In this document: positions 35,008-42,790 of the stretch, in pieces
Numbering within the stretch: the first letter of the stretch is position 1
How the letters are laid out: each line of letters starts with the position of its first letter
Assembly (NCBI RefSeq): GCF_013283785.1
Contig: NZ_JABCPZ010000030.1
Location: forward strand, 1-64,000
Source of the DNA: Nonomuraea antri
Lineage (GTDB): Bacteria; Actinomycetota; Actinomycetes; Streptosporangiales; Streptosporangiaceae
Length of the DNA stretch: 64,000 nucleotides
Direction of reading: 5' to 3'
The notes under the pieces: model-generated
The model's database searches: none
Seen by the model: the letters and a program-made list of their open reading frames with translations, nothing else
What the model was told of the DNA's origin: nothing
Translations under genes and position numbers: made by a program

Positions 35008-36134
35008 TTCCGTCTGAGGTCCAGGCACCGCTGGAGGATGATCCCGCGTGGCGGAGCCTGGCACTCGACGATCTGACCCTGACCAGGAAGGAAGGCTTCG
35101 CGGCGTTCGCTGAGGCGCCGGACTTCCCGCGCCCGCCGGACATAACCGCGCACGGCCTCAAGGCGATGAAGCCGGAGGCGAAGGCCGAGCACGATCTGTG
35201 GCGCCGCAGGTTCCTCGCCAATCTGCGTCCGATCAAGACGATCCAGGCAAGTCAGCTCGTCGAGGACCTGACTGACATCCTCGAAGCTGGCCTGGACCAG
35301 CCGAACTGGGAGGCCAAGGGGATGGCCGCCGTTGACGCGTTCCCCGGCCTGGGCAAGACCACGATCGGGCTGTCGTTCGCCAAGCGCGTCCACAACGACC
35401 TGATCCGCCAGCACGGCCGATTCACCGCGGCCGGGCACGAGCGGTGGCCGGTGATCCGGGTCGGAATGATGGGCGACACCACGATCAAGGACTTCAACTG
35501 GGCGATGCTGGAGTTCTTCGCCCACTCCGGGCGCAACAGCGGGACCGCGAACTCGTTCCTGTCCCGCGCCCTGGACTGCGCCCTGTCTTGCGAATCACGG
35601 CTCTTGCTAGTCGATGACCTTCAGTTCCTTCGGTTCCGGTCGATTCGTGGGACCGAGCTGGCCAACCAGTTCAAGACGATCGCCAACGAGTTCCCGCTGA
35701 TGATCCTCTTCATCGGGTACGGCCTGGAGGACAAGGGCCTCTACGACGATCCGCAGCTCGAACGCCGTATTACCCCGCTCGCTCTGGATCCGTTCACGAT
35801 CGACGACGACGCTGGACGCACGCCATGGCGAAACTTCCTGCTCTCTCTGGAACAGCGTCTGGTACTGGCCGACAAGCATCCAGGCATGCTCGCCGACGAT
35901 CTGTCCGACCACCTCTACGCCCGCTGCAGCGGGCACATCGGCTCCCTGATGACGTTGATCAAACGAGGGTGCCTGCGGGCGATCCGAACCGGGGAAGAGC
36001 GTTTGACCCTCGAGCTGATGACCATGGTCAAGCTCGACCGGGCCGCACAAGAACGGCAGGCGCAGTGGGAGGCTCTGCTGGCCGCCGGCAAGAAGACCAG
36101 CAAGCCACAGCGGTCCACGAGGCGACGAGCGTGA
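35004..36134 (+). CDS. tnsC: TnsC-like AAA+ target-selection ATPase, copy 1
   Basis: 376 residues. Walker A AFPGLGKTT (K118), Walker B LLLVDDLQFL (D204, D205), sensor region and an Arg-rich C-terminal end. Members of this TnsC/TniB group polymerise on DNA and link TniQ to the TnsAB transposase. GTG 35004 overlaps the tnsB TGA, with GGAGG upstream. It ends in an extremely basic tail. Its stop overlaps the tniQ start (GTGA). Confidence 0.9.
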   Translation: MIPSEVQAPLEDDPAWRSLALDDLTLTRKEGFAAFAEAPDFPRPPDITAHGLKAMKPEAKAEHDLWRRRFLANLRPIKTIQASQLVEDLTDILEAGLDQPNWEAKGMAAVDAFPGLGKTTIGLSFAKRVHNDLIRQHGRFTAAGHERWPVIRVGMMGDTTIKDFNWAMLEFFAHSGRNSGTANSFLSRALDCALSCESRLLLVDDLQFLRFRSIRGTELANQFKTIANEFPLMILFIGYGLEDKGLYDDPQLERRITPLALDPFTIDDDAGRTPWRNFLLSLEQRLVLADKHPGMLADDLSDHLYARCSGHIGSLMTLIKRGCLRAIRTGEERLTLELMTMVKLDRAAQERQAQWEALLAAGKKTSKPQRSTRRRA

Positions 36135-38566
36135 CCGCGATGCGGACGCTGCCGATCCGGATGTCACCGTTTCCCGGAGAGCCTCTGGACTCCTGGTTGG
36201 AGGCATACGCGCACCGGACGCAGATTCGCTACGGCGATGTGCTCACCAGCCTCGGCCTCTTGACGAAGGCCAAGAGCCAGGACCTGCGCCACCCCCGCCC
36301 CACCGACTGGACCATTGCCTTGAGCGAGCGCGAAGCCGACAACATCGCCTTCGTCACTGGCCTGGACAAACAGCGAGTTCATGCCATGACCCTGGCGCAC
36401 TTCCACGGACGAGCGCTGTTGATCGATCATGAGAAGCGACAGGTCAACCGGCATCGACTCTGGGGCCGAGGCGCCGGATCGCGATACTGCCCCGACTGCC
36501 TCGCAGACACCACCGGACGATGGAAACTGGAATGGCGCCTGGGTTGGTCGTTCGCCTGCACCCGCCACTCCCTCCTCCTCGCGGACACCTGCCAAGGATG
36601 CCGACGCCTTACACGAGCACGCCCCTTCTCCCGACACAGCCTGCCGATCCCAGGACGCTGCGGCGCACGACCGGCACGAGGCGCTGACCTCGCCGCTCCA
36701 CGCGGATGCGATCAGGACCTCACCCAAGCTGAGGTCCTCCGCCTGCCCGCCAGCCATCCCGTGATGGAGGCCCAGCACCTGATCATGAACATGATCGAGA
36801 CGGGCCGCGCGGACTTCGGCCAGTATGCTCGCCACCCCCAGCCTTCGACCGTGGTGCTCTCTGAACTACGCGCAGTCGCCAGCCGGATGCTCACACACCT
36901 GGACCCTGACGACCTGGCGGCAAGGGTTCCCGCCGAGACGCTCAGCGCCTACCTGACTCTCCAACCCAGCGACGATCCAGGGCGACGGGCCACCACGACG
37001 GGCCGTCCAGGCTCCATGGCACCGCCGACCGCTGCGATGACCGCAGTCGGAATCATCACCGCACTGCAGGTGCTCGGCGAAGAACGACTGGACACAGCGG
37101 CCCAGGCTCTGCGCACGGTGATCGGCAAGGCCCGCGACGGATCCGAGAAGACCACGGCTACCACCATCCGGAGTTGGGGCCGTGGCACCGGCCCCGTCCT
37201 ACAGACCGTTCAACTGGCCGCGCTCGGACCTCTTCTCCGCCCGAGCGATCAGCTGCGATATCAAACCGTCGCGCTTCCCTCGCCTCCGTCCGCCACCGCC
37301 CGGCAGATCCGCCGCCGCTCGCACAAGCTCCCTGCCACGCTATGGCCGTCATGGGTCGTGCGGCTGAGCCCCCCGAGGGGCGCCTACCAGCGGATCCTGG
37401 CCCCCGTTCTGGCCTCGTCAGTGCTCATGGTCGGCGCCAAGCTCGAGCTCGATGAGGCCGCGTCGATCCTCGGATATGCCAGCGACGGAGGATCTCTCTC
37501 GCGTGTCCTGCAGATGCTGCGTGACCGGCAGTGCTGGGAACCCATCGCCACGGCCCTGGTCCGTCTCGCGCACTACTTGGACGAGAACGACATTCCCATC
37601 GATTACCACCGACGCCGCGCCCTGGACTACTCGAACCTGCTGCCCACCGAACAATGGGTGGAAGTATGCCGTCGAAGCCGCCAATCTCCGGGAACTGGGC
37701 TACGTGCTCGCATCGCGCGATGCGTGCTGTTCAGCTGGATCAGCGGCATGCCCCTCGACCGAGCGCCAGATTTCCCCACTACTGGCGTGAGTACCTTCCG
37801 CGCGGAAGCCGCACGCTTCACGGAGGTGTGGTCGCTCCAGTTCGCGAACGAGCTGAGGCATGTCGCACGCGACTTCGTCGACGGACGTGGACTGCAGAGC
37901 GAACCGGTGACCTGGTGCCCCCCATCTGAAATGCTCGAGGGCCTCGACCTGCACGGCACCGACCCGTCGACCATCGACATCGATCACCTGCATGAGATAA
38001 CTCGCGGACACCGCTACCCAGCCGGATCAGCAGCCCAGGAGCTCGGCGTCAGCATCGAGACCGTCCGTCTCCTCCTCGAAGAGCACCCAATTCCGTCTTC
38101 TCCGCTCAGCATTGCCCAAGCCCGCGCCCTCGGACAGGTGAGCCACGCCGCTCGCCAAGTGCTCACCGAAGAGGAACTTCGCCGCCGCTACCTCGACGAG
38201 CACCAGTCAGCGCGCGCCATCGCGCTCGACGTCGGAGTATCGAAATCCACCGTTACCAGGCTCGCAGCGGAGTACGGCATCGAACTGCGGAAAGTCGGAC
38301 GTTACTTCAAGCAGCACAACGTTATCGACCGAGACTGGCTCTACGAGCAATACGTCACCCGCCGCCGGACCCTGGCAGACATCGCACGCGAGAAGGGCAC
38401 CAGCACCACCTACATCATCCACCGAGCCCACGACCTGGGCGTCCCGCTCCGCCCAAGCGGCGGCGCCAGCACCCGCAAAGCAATGGACGCTAAGACCGAC
38501 TCCACCGGAGCTGCCTCGCCGACGGACGCCGAGGAAATGACACCAAGCGTGGAACGATCAAGGTGA
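36131..38566 (+). CDS. tniQ: TniQ/TnsD-like target-site recognition protein, copy 1
   Basis: 811 residues, long for TniQ and similar to or above the size of Tn7 TnsD. The N terminus LPIRMSPFPGEPLDSWLEAY is the TniQ signature. Zinc ligands C120, C123, C143, H146, C154 and C157 form the usual TniQ zinc domains. The C-terminal 200 residues contain three HTH-like repeats (AAQELGVSIETVRLLLEE; AIALDVGVSKSTVTRLAAEY; IAREKGTSTTYIIHRAHDLG), suited to reading a specific site. GTG 36131 overlaps the tnsC stop; ATG 36140 is an alternative. I infer that it recognises the dnaB 3' end. Confidence 0.88.
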   Translation: MTAMRTLPIRMSPFPGEPLDSWLEAYAHRTQIRYGDVLTSLGLLTKAKSQDLRHPRPTDWTIALSEREADNIAFVTGLDKQRVHAMTLAHFHGRALLIDHEKRQVNRHRLWGRGAGSRYCPDCLADTTGRWKLEWRLGWSFACTRHSLLLADTCQGCRRLTRARPFSRHSLPIPGRCGARPARGADLAAPRGCDQDLTQAEVLRLPASHPVMEAQHLIMNMIETGRADFGQYARHPQPSTVVLSELRAVASRMLTHLDPDDLAARVPAETLSAYLTLQPSDDPGRRATTTGRPGSMAPPTAAMTAVGIITALQVLGEERLDTAAQALRTVIGKARDGSEKTTATTIRSWGRGTGPVLQTVQLAALGPLLRPSDQLRYQTVALPSPPSATARQIRRRSHKLPATLWPSWVVRLSPPRGAYQRILAPVLASSVLMVGAKLELDEAASILGYASDGGSLSRVLQMLRDRQCWEPIATALVRLAHYLDENDIPIDYHRRRALDYSNLLPTEQWVEVCRRSRQSPGTGLRARIARCVLFSWISGMPLDRAPDFPTTGVSTFRAEAARFTEVWSLQFANELRHVARDFVDGRGLQSEPVTWCPPSEMLEGLDLHGTDPSTIDIDHLHEITRGHRYPAGSAAQELGVSIETVRLLLEEHPIPSSPLSIAQARALGQVSHAARQVLTEEELRRRYLDEHQSARAIALDVGVSKSTVTRLAAEYGIELRKVGRYFKQHNVIDRDWLYEQYVTRRRTLADIAREKGTSTTYIIHRAHDLGVPLRPSGGASTRKAMDAKTDSTGAASPTDAEEMTPSVERSR

Positions 38567-38624
38567 CACGGAGCATGGATTCAGCAGAACGCGCAGCTCA
38601 CGGAGTCGACGTGTGACAGCCGAA

Positions 38625-38637
38625 CGCGGATCCTACA
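38625..38637 (-). repeat. Terminal inverted repeat, right end of copy 1
   Basis: CGCGGATCCTACA, the inverse of the left end with one mismatch. Directly after it come TCTTT and the left end of copy 2, so the two transposons are separated by 5 bp. Confidence 0.9.
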
Positions 38638-38642
38638 TCTTT
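38638..38642. repeat. TCTTT spacer between the two transposon copies
   Basis: Identical to the five bases left of copy 1. It serves as the right duplication of copy 1 and the left flank of copy 2. Confidence 0.85.
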
Positions 38643-38817
38643 TGTAGGGTCCGCGCTTTGATGTCCCTTTCCGCGTCACCGTGTCCCATAGATGGCCCTT
38701 AGGACACCATTCGCGGACTCGCAGGTCTACAGGGTCGCACTATGTAGTGATGTTCTTGGCGTTTCTGGTGACGGTGGGGTCATTGGAACCCATGATGAGG
38801 GCACCTGCCAGGTCTCC

Positions 38818-39570
38818 ATGAGGGGGGTCGAGGTGCTCTTGTCGGATGCTGATGTCGTAGGTACGGCCGAGGTTCGCGCAAAGTCGCCGAACGGGACCGC
38901 GGCGGTGTCGTGCCGGTTCATGGATGCGCCGGTGCAGGAGATGCTCGCGGCCGGGCCGTGGCGGACGTTCCGCTGGCACCATGGTCAGAAGCACTATTCG
39001 GGTGCTTTCTGGTCTGCTACCGAGGGCTCACATGTGATCTACGAGTCCCGGCTTGAGCTGGCGCGGCTTCTTTTTGCCGACTTCGACCGGTCGGTCTCTC
39101 GGATCGTGGCTCAGCCGTTTCTGATGACGGCCCAGGTGGAGGGCGCTGAGCGTCGACACATCCCCGATTTCCTGCTGATGACCGAGTCCGGTCCGCTGGT
39201 GGTAGATGTGAAGCCGGCACGGCGGTTGGCGCGTCCGGAGGTCGCGTTCACCTTCGCCTGGAGCAGGCAGGTGATCGAGTCGCGAGGCTGGGGTTTTGAA
39301 GTGTGGAGCGAGCCGGATCCGGTCGAGACCGAGAACATCCGGTTTCTCGCCGGATACCGCAGACCCTGGTTGTTCTCACCCGATCTCGTGGCCGCGTTGG
39401 AGGCAAGCCTGACGGACGGGGTGACGTTGCGAGAGGCCTTCGCAGCGGCGTCGAGCTTCGATCGGAGGCTGGTACGGGCGGCTGTCCTCCACCTGCTCTG
39501 GACCGGACAGTTCAGGGCTGATCTGAGTATCCGGCTATGCCCAGGCACCGTTCTCAGGAGGTCGTCATGA
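38818..39570 (+). CDS. tnsA: TnsA-like transposase endonuclease subunit, copy 2
   Basis: Residue-for-residue identical to copy 1, including E76, D117 and K132. It overlaps tnsB by ATGA. The upstream open frame to 38692 is again within 50 bp of the transposon tip and probably not translated. Confidence 0.85.
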   Translation: MRGVEVLLSDADVVGTAEVRAKSPNGTAAVSCRFMDAPVQEMLAAGPWRTFRWHHGQKHYSGAFWSATEGSHVIYESRLELARLLFADFDRSVSRIVAQPFLMTAQVEGAERRHIPDFLLMTESGPLVVDVKPARRLARPEVAFTFAWSRQVIESRGWGFEVWSEPDPVETENIRFLAGYRRPWLFSPDLVAALEASLTDGVTLREAFAAASSFDRRLVRAAVLHLLWTGQFRADLSIRLCPGTVLRRSS

Positions 39571-41663
39571 GCCATGGCACAGCGCGGCTCGGCATTGGGG
39601 CGCGACTCGTCTACGACGGGGAGGCCGTCGAAGTCGTCGAATTCGCGGCGACCGGTGCGGGCAACGAGGTAGTGCTCAAGGACTGCAGGGGGCGGATGCT
39701 GCGAGTCTCGGTCAAAGAGCTGTTGTTCTCCGCTCGGGCCACGGTTGTTCCCGAGGAGCCCGGAGCCTGCTCGGGGGATGTCGAAGATGTCGCCTCGGTG
39801 GTGCTCTCGCGGCTTGACCGTGCTGAACAGGAACGTGTGGCGGACCTGGTGGGACATGTTCGAGAGGTGCGGTTCGGCTACTGGTCGGGCAGTTCCGAGC
39901 TGCCAGCGCCCGGTGAGCCGAGACCTGAGTACGACCCCGGTTTGCCGAAGATGACCAGATATGCGGCCAAGGCGCGGGAGTTGGACGTCTCAGTACGCAC
40001 CATCAAGCGGTGGATGGCCGCGGTTGAGGAACGAGGAGCGGCCGGGCTCGCGCCCCGCGCCCGCAGAACGACGCTGCTCGACCGTCTCGACCCGCGGTGG
40101 GTCGAGACGGCGCTGGAGGTGATGGTCGAGCACACCGACCAGTCCAAGCCGCAGCGCAACGAGGTGATCGAACGCACGCGGGCACGCCTGGTCGCAAGGT
40201 TCGGTGAGGGTGCGGTGGACATGCCCGGCCGGTCCAAGGCATATGAGGCGCTGGAAGCGCTGGAACGGCAGCACCCGACGTTCCGGCTGAGTACGAAGCG
40301 GAACCGGGACATCGCCGGACGGCCCCGGGAGGTGTTCGGGCGGCTGCGTCCGACCCGGCCGGGTGAGTACCTGCTGATGGACACCACCCGGCTGGACGTG
40401 TTCGCGCTGGATCCGGTGACTCTGCGGTGGATCAACTGCGAGCTGACCGTCGTGATGGATTGGTACACCCGCTGCATCGTGGGGATCCGGCTGACGCCGG
40501 TCTCCACCAAGGCGGTGGACGCGGCCGCGGCTCTCTTCCAGGCATACCGGCCATTGCTGGTCGCGGCGCACTGGCCGCCTGAGGCGGTCTGGCCCGAGCA
40601 CGGCATCCCCCGTTCGGTGCTGATCGACCCGTCGGTGATTGATGGGCCGATGGTGAGGGCCGCTGGGCCGGCGCTGGTGCCCGAGACCGTAGTGATCGAC
40701 CACGGGAAGATCTACGTCTCGGAACATCTGCGCAGCGTCTGCGCCCGGATGGGCATCTCCATCCAGCCGGTCCGGCTCCGGACAGGCCGGGACAAAGGTC
40801 CGGTCGAGCGGTTCTTCAAGACGTTGAGGGAAGGGCTGCTGCACGCCCTGCCCGGCTATAAGGGCCCAGACCTCTTCTCCCGAGGCGAGGCGCCTGAACG
40901 GGAGGCGTTCTACTACATCGACGAGTTGTTCGATCGGATCCGGCAATGGGTCGCGGCGACCTATCACCTCACGCCCCATTCGAGCCTGGTCGATCCGGCG
41001 GTCCCGGGGCTGCGCATGTCGCCTGCGCAGATGTTCGAGCACGGGATGGCCAGGGCCGGATACATCGAGGTTCCACGGGACAGATTCCTGGCGCTGGAGT
41101 TCTTGGAGACCAAGTGGCGCACCATCCAGCCCTACGGGGTCGAGATCGATGGTCGGCGCTACAACGGCCCTGGTCTCTACCTCGACGGGCGCCCGAGCCC
41201 GTATCTGGGCGGCAAGTGGCCGATCCAGGTCAACCCGGACGACATCGACCACGCCTACTTCCGTGATCTGGACCGGACCTGGCACCAGCTGGATTGGGAG
41301 CACGCGGCCAGCCGCAGTTTCCCGCTGAGCGAGGACGCTCTGGAGTACGGTCGCAAGCTCGCCGCGACGAAGCACCCATACCCGAACGACCGCCTGGCCG
41401 TGTCCGAACTGCTCGAGCGGTGGCAGTTGGGGCTGGGCATGACGCTGGCCGAGCGGCGCATCGCGCTGCGTGCCGCCCGAGAACAGATCGCGTTCACCGT
41501 CGAGTTGGACAAGCAGGCCCCGCGCGAGCTTGTGAGAGAGTCCGCCGACATTGGCGGGGACGACGACGCCGCGGATGCCGATGACTTCGAGGGCGGGGTG
41601 CTTGGCGAGGATGCCGAACTCGACGAGGAGTCCTTCTACGCCGATGCTCTGGAGGATCTGTGA
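39567..41663 (+). CDS. tnsB: TnsB-like DDE transposase, copy 2
   Basis: 698 residues, the same DD(35)E core and tail as copy 1. It differs from copy 1 by Leu for Pro at residue 14 and Glu for Asp at residue 51, plus two silent changes, all in the small N-terminal region before the HTH. None touches the catalytic core, so both copies should be active. Confidence 0.92.
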   Translation: MSHGTARLGIGARLVYDGEAVEVVEFAATGAGNEVVLKDCRGRMLRVSVKELLFSARATVVPEEPGACSGDVEDVASVVLSRLDRAEQERVADLVGHVREVRFGYWSGSSELPAPGEPRPEYDPGLPKMTRYAAKARELDVSVRTIKRWMAAVEERGAAGLAPRARRTTLLDRLDPRWVETALEVMVEHTDQSKPQRNEVIERTRARLVARFGEGAVDMPGRSKAYEALEALERQHPTFRLSTKRNRDIAGRPREVFGRLRPTRPGEYLLMDTTRLDVFALDPVTLRWINCELTVVMDWYTRCIVGIRLTPVSTKAVDAAAALFQAYRPLLVAAHWPPEAVWPEHGIPRSVLIDPSVIDGPMVRAAGPALVPETVVIDHGKIYVSEHLRSVCARMGISIQPVRLRTGRDKGPVERFFKTLREGLLHALPGYKGPDLFSRGEAPEREAFYYIDELFDRIRQWVAATYHLTPHSSLVDPAVPGLRMSPAQMFEHGMARAGYIEVPRDRFLALEFLETKWRTIQPYGVEIDGRRYNGPGLYLDGRPSPYLGGKWPIQVNPDDIDHAYFRDLDRTWHQLDWEHAASRSFPLSEDALEYGRKLAATKHPYPNDRLAVSELLERWQLGLGMTLAERRIALRAAREQIAFTVELDKQAPRELVRESADIGGDDDAADADDFEGGVLGEDAELDEESFYADALEDL

Positions 41664-42790
41664 TTCCGTCTGAGGTCCAGGCACCGCTGGAGGATGATCC
41701 CGCGTGGCGGAGCCTGGCACTCGACGATCTGACCCTGACCAGGAAGGAAGGCTTCGCGGCGTTCGCTGAGGCGCCGGACTTCCCGCGCCCGCCGGACATA
41801 ACCGCGCACGGCCTCAAGGCGATGAAGCCGGAGGCGAAGGCCGAGCACGATCTGTGGCGCCGCAGGTTCCTCGCCAATCTGCGTCCGATCAAGACGATCC
41901 AGGCAAGTCAGCTCGTCGAGGACCTGACTGACATCCTCGAAGCTGGCCTGGACCAGCCGAACTGGGAGGCCAAGGGGATGGCCGCCGTTGACGCGTTCCC
42001 CGGCCTGGGCAAGACCACGATCGGGCTGTCGTTCGCCAAGCGCGTCCACAACGACCTGATCCGCCAGCACGGCCGATTCACCGCGGCCGGGCACGAGCGG
42101 TGGCCGGTGATCCGGGTCGGAATGATGGGCGACACCACGATCAAGGACTTCAACTGGGCGATGCTGGAGTTCTTCGCCCACTCCGGGCGCAACAGCGGGA
42201 CCGCGAACTCGTTCCTGTCCCGCGCCCTGGACTGCGCCCTGTCTTGCGAATCACGGCTCTTGCTAGTCGATGACCTTCAGTTCCTTCGGTTCCGGTCGAT
42301 TCGTGGGACCGAGCTGGCCAACCAGTTCAAGACGATCGCCAACGAGTTCCCGCTGATGATCCTCTTCATCGGGTACGGCCTGGAGGACAAGGGCCTCTAC
42401 GACGATCCGCAGCTCGAACGCCGTATTACCCCGCTCGCTCTGGATCCGTTCACGATCGACGACGACGCTGGACGCACGCCATGGCGAAACTTCCTGCTCT
42501 CTCTGGAACAGCGTCTGGTACTGGCCGACAAGCATCCAGGCATGCTCGCCGACGATCTGTCCGACCACCTCTACGCCCGCTGCAGCGGGCACATCGGCTC
42601 CCTGATGACGTTGATCAAACGAGGGTGCCTGCGGGCGATCCGAACCGGGGAAGAGCGTTTGACCCTCGAGCTGATGACCATGGTCAAGCTCGACCGGGCC
42701 GCACAAGAACGGCAGGCGCAGTGGGAGGCTCTGCTGGCCGCCGGCAAGAAGACCAGCAAGCCACAGCGGTCCACGAGGCGACGAGCGTGA
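41660..42790 (+). CDS. tnsC: TnsC-like AAA+ ATPase, copy 2
   Basis: Identical in translation to copy 1, with Walker A K118 and Walker B D204–D205. GTG start overlapping the tnsB stop and GTGA overlap into tniQ. Confidence 0.9.
   Translation: MIPSEVQAPLEDDPAWRSLALDDLTLTRKEGFAAFAEAPDFPRPPDITAHGLKAMKPEAKAEHDLWRRRFLANLRPIKTIQASQLVEDLTDILEAGLDQPNWEAKGMAAVDAFPGLGKTTIGLSFAKRVHNDLIRQHGRFTAAGHERWPVIRVGMMGDTTIKDFNWAMLEFFAHSGRNSGTANSFLSRALDCALSCESRLLLVDDLQFLRFRSIRGTELANQFKTIANEFPLMILFIGYGLEDKGLYDDPQLERRITPLALDPFTIDDDAGRTPWRNFLLSLEQRLVLADKHPGMLADDLSDHLYARCSGHIGSLMTLIKRGCLRAIRTGEERLTLELMTMVKLDRAAQERQAQWEALLAAGKKTSKPQRSTRRRA

Larger units (their letters stand above)
31987..38637 (+). mobile_element. Tn7-like transposon, copy 1 (dnaB-proximal), tnsABC–tniQ only
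   Basis: 6,651 bp. The left end TGTAGGGTCCGCG and the inverted right end TGTAGGATCCGCG match at 12 of 13 bases and have the TGT...ACA termini of Tn7 relatives. Inside are only tnsA, tnsB, tnsC and tniQ, each overlapping the next by 4 bases; no cargo, no CRISPR genes. Only 71 bp separate the tniQ stop from the right end. The tnsA end faces the dnaB 3' end, as the Tn7 right end faces glmS. TCTTT flanks it on both sides. Internal TGTCCC or TGTCAC motifs 20 bases in from each tip, and again further in, are candidate TnsB sites. Confidence 0.93.

Noticed and set aside
33334-35064. Long antisense open frames across tnsB (and likewise across ponA, dnaB, dnaN and others).
   Set aside because: They follow from high GC at third codon positions, lack motifs and have no ribosome-binding site or family resemblance.
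35825-36130. An extension of tniQ upstream into tnsC.
   Set aside because: This stretch is an open frame overlapping tnsC in another frame and gives an Arg-rich, non-family sequence. The TniQ signature begins right after 36131.
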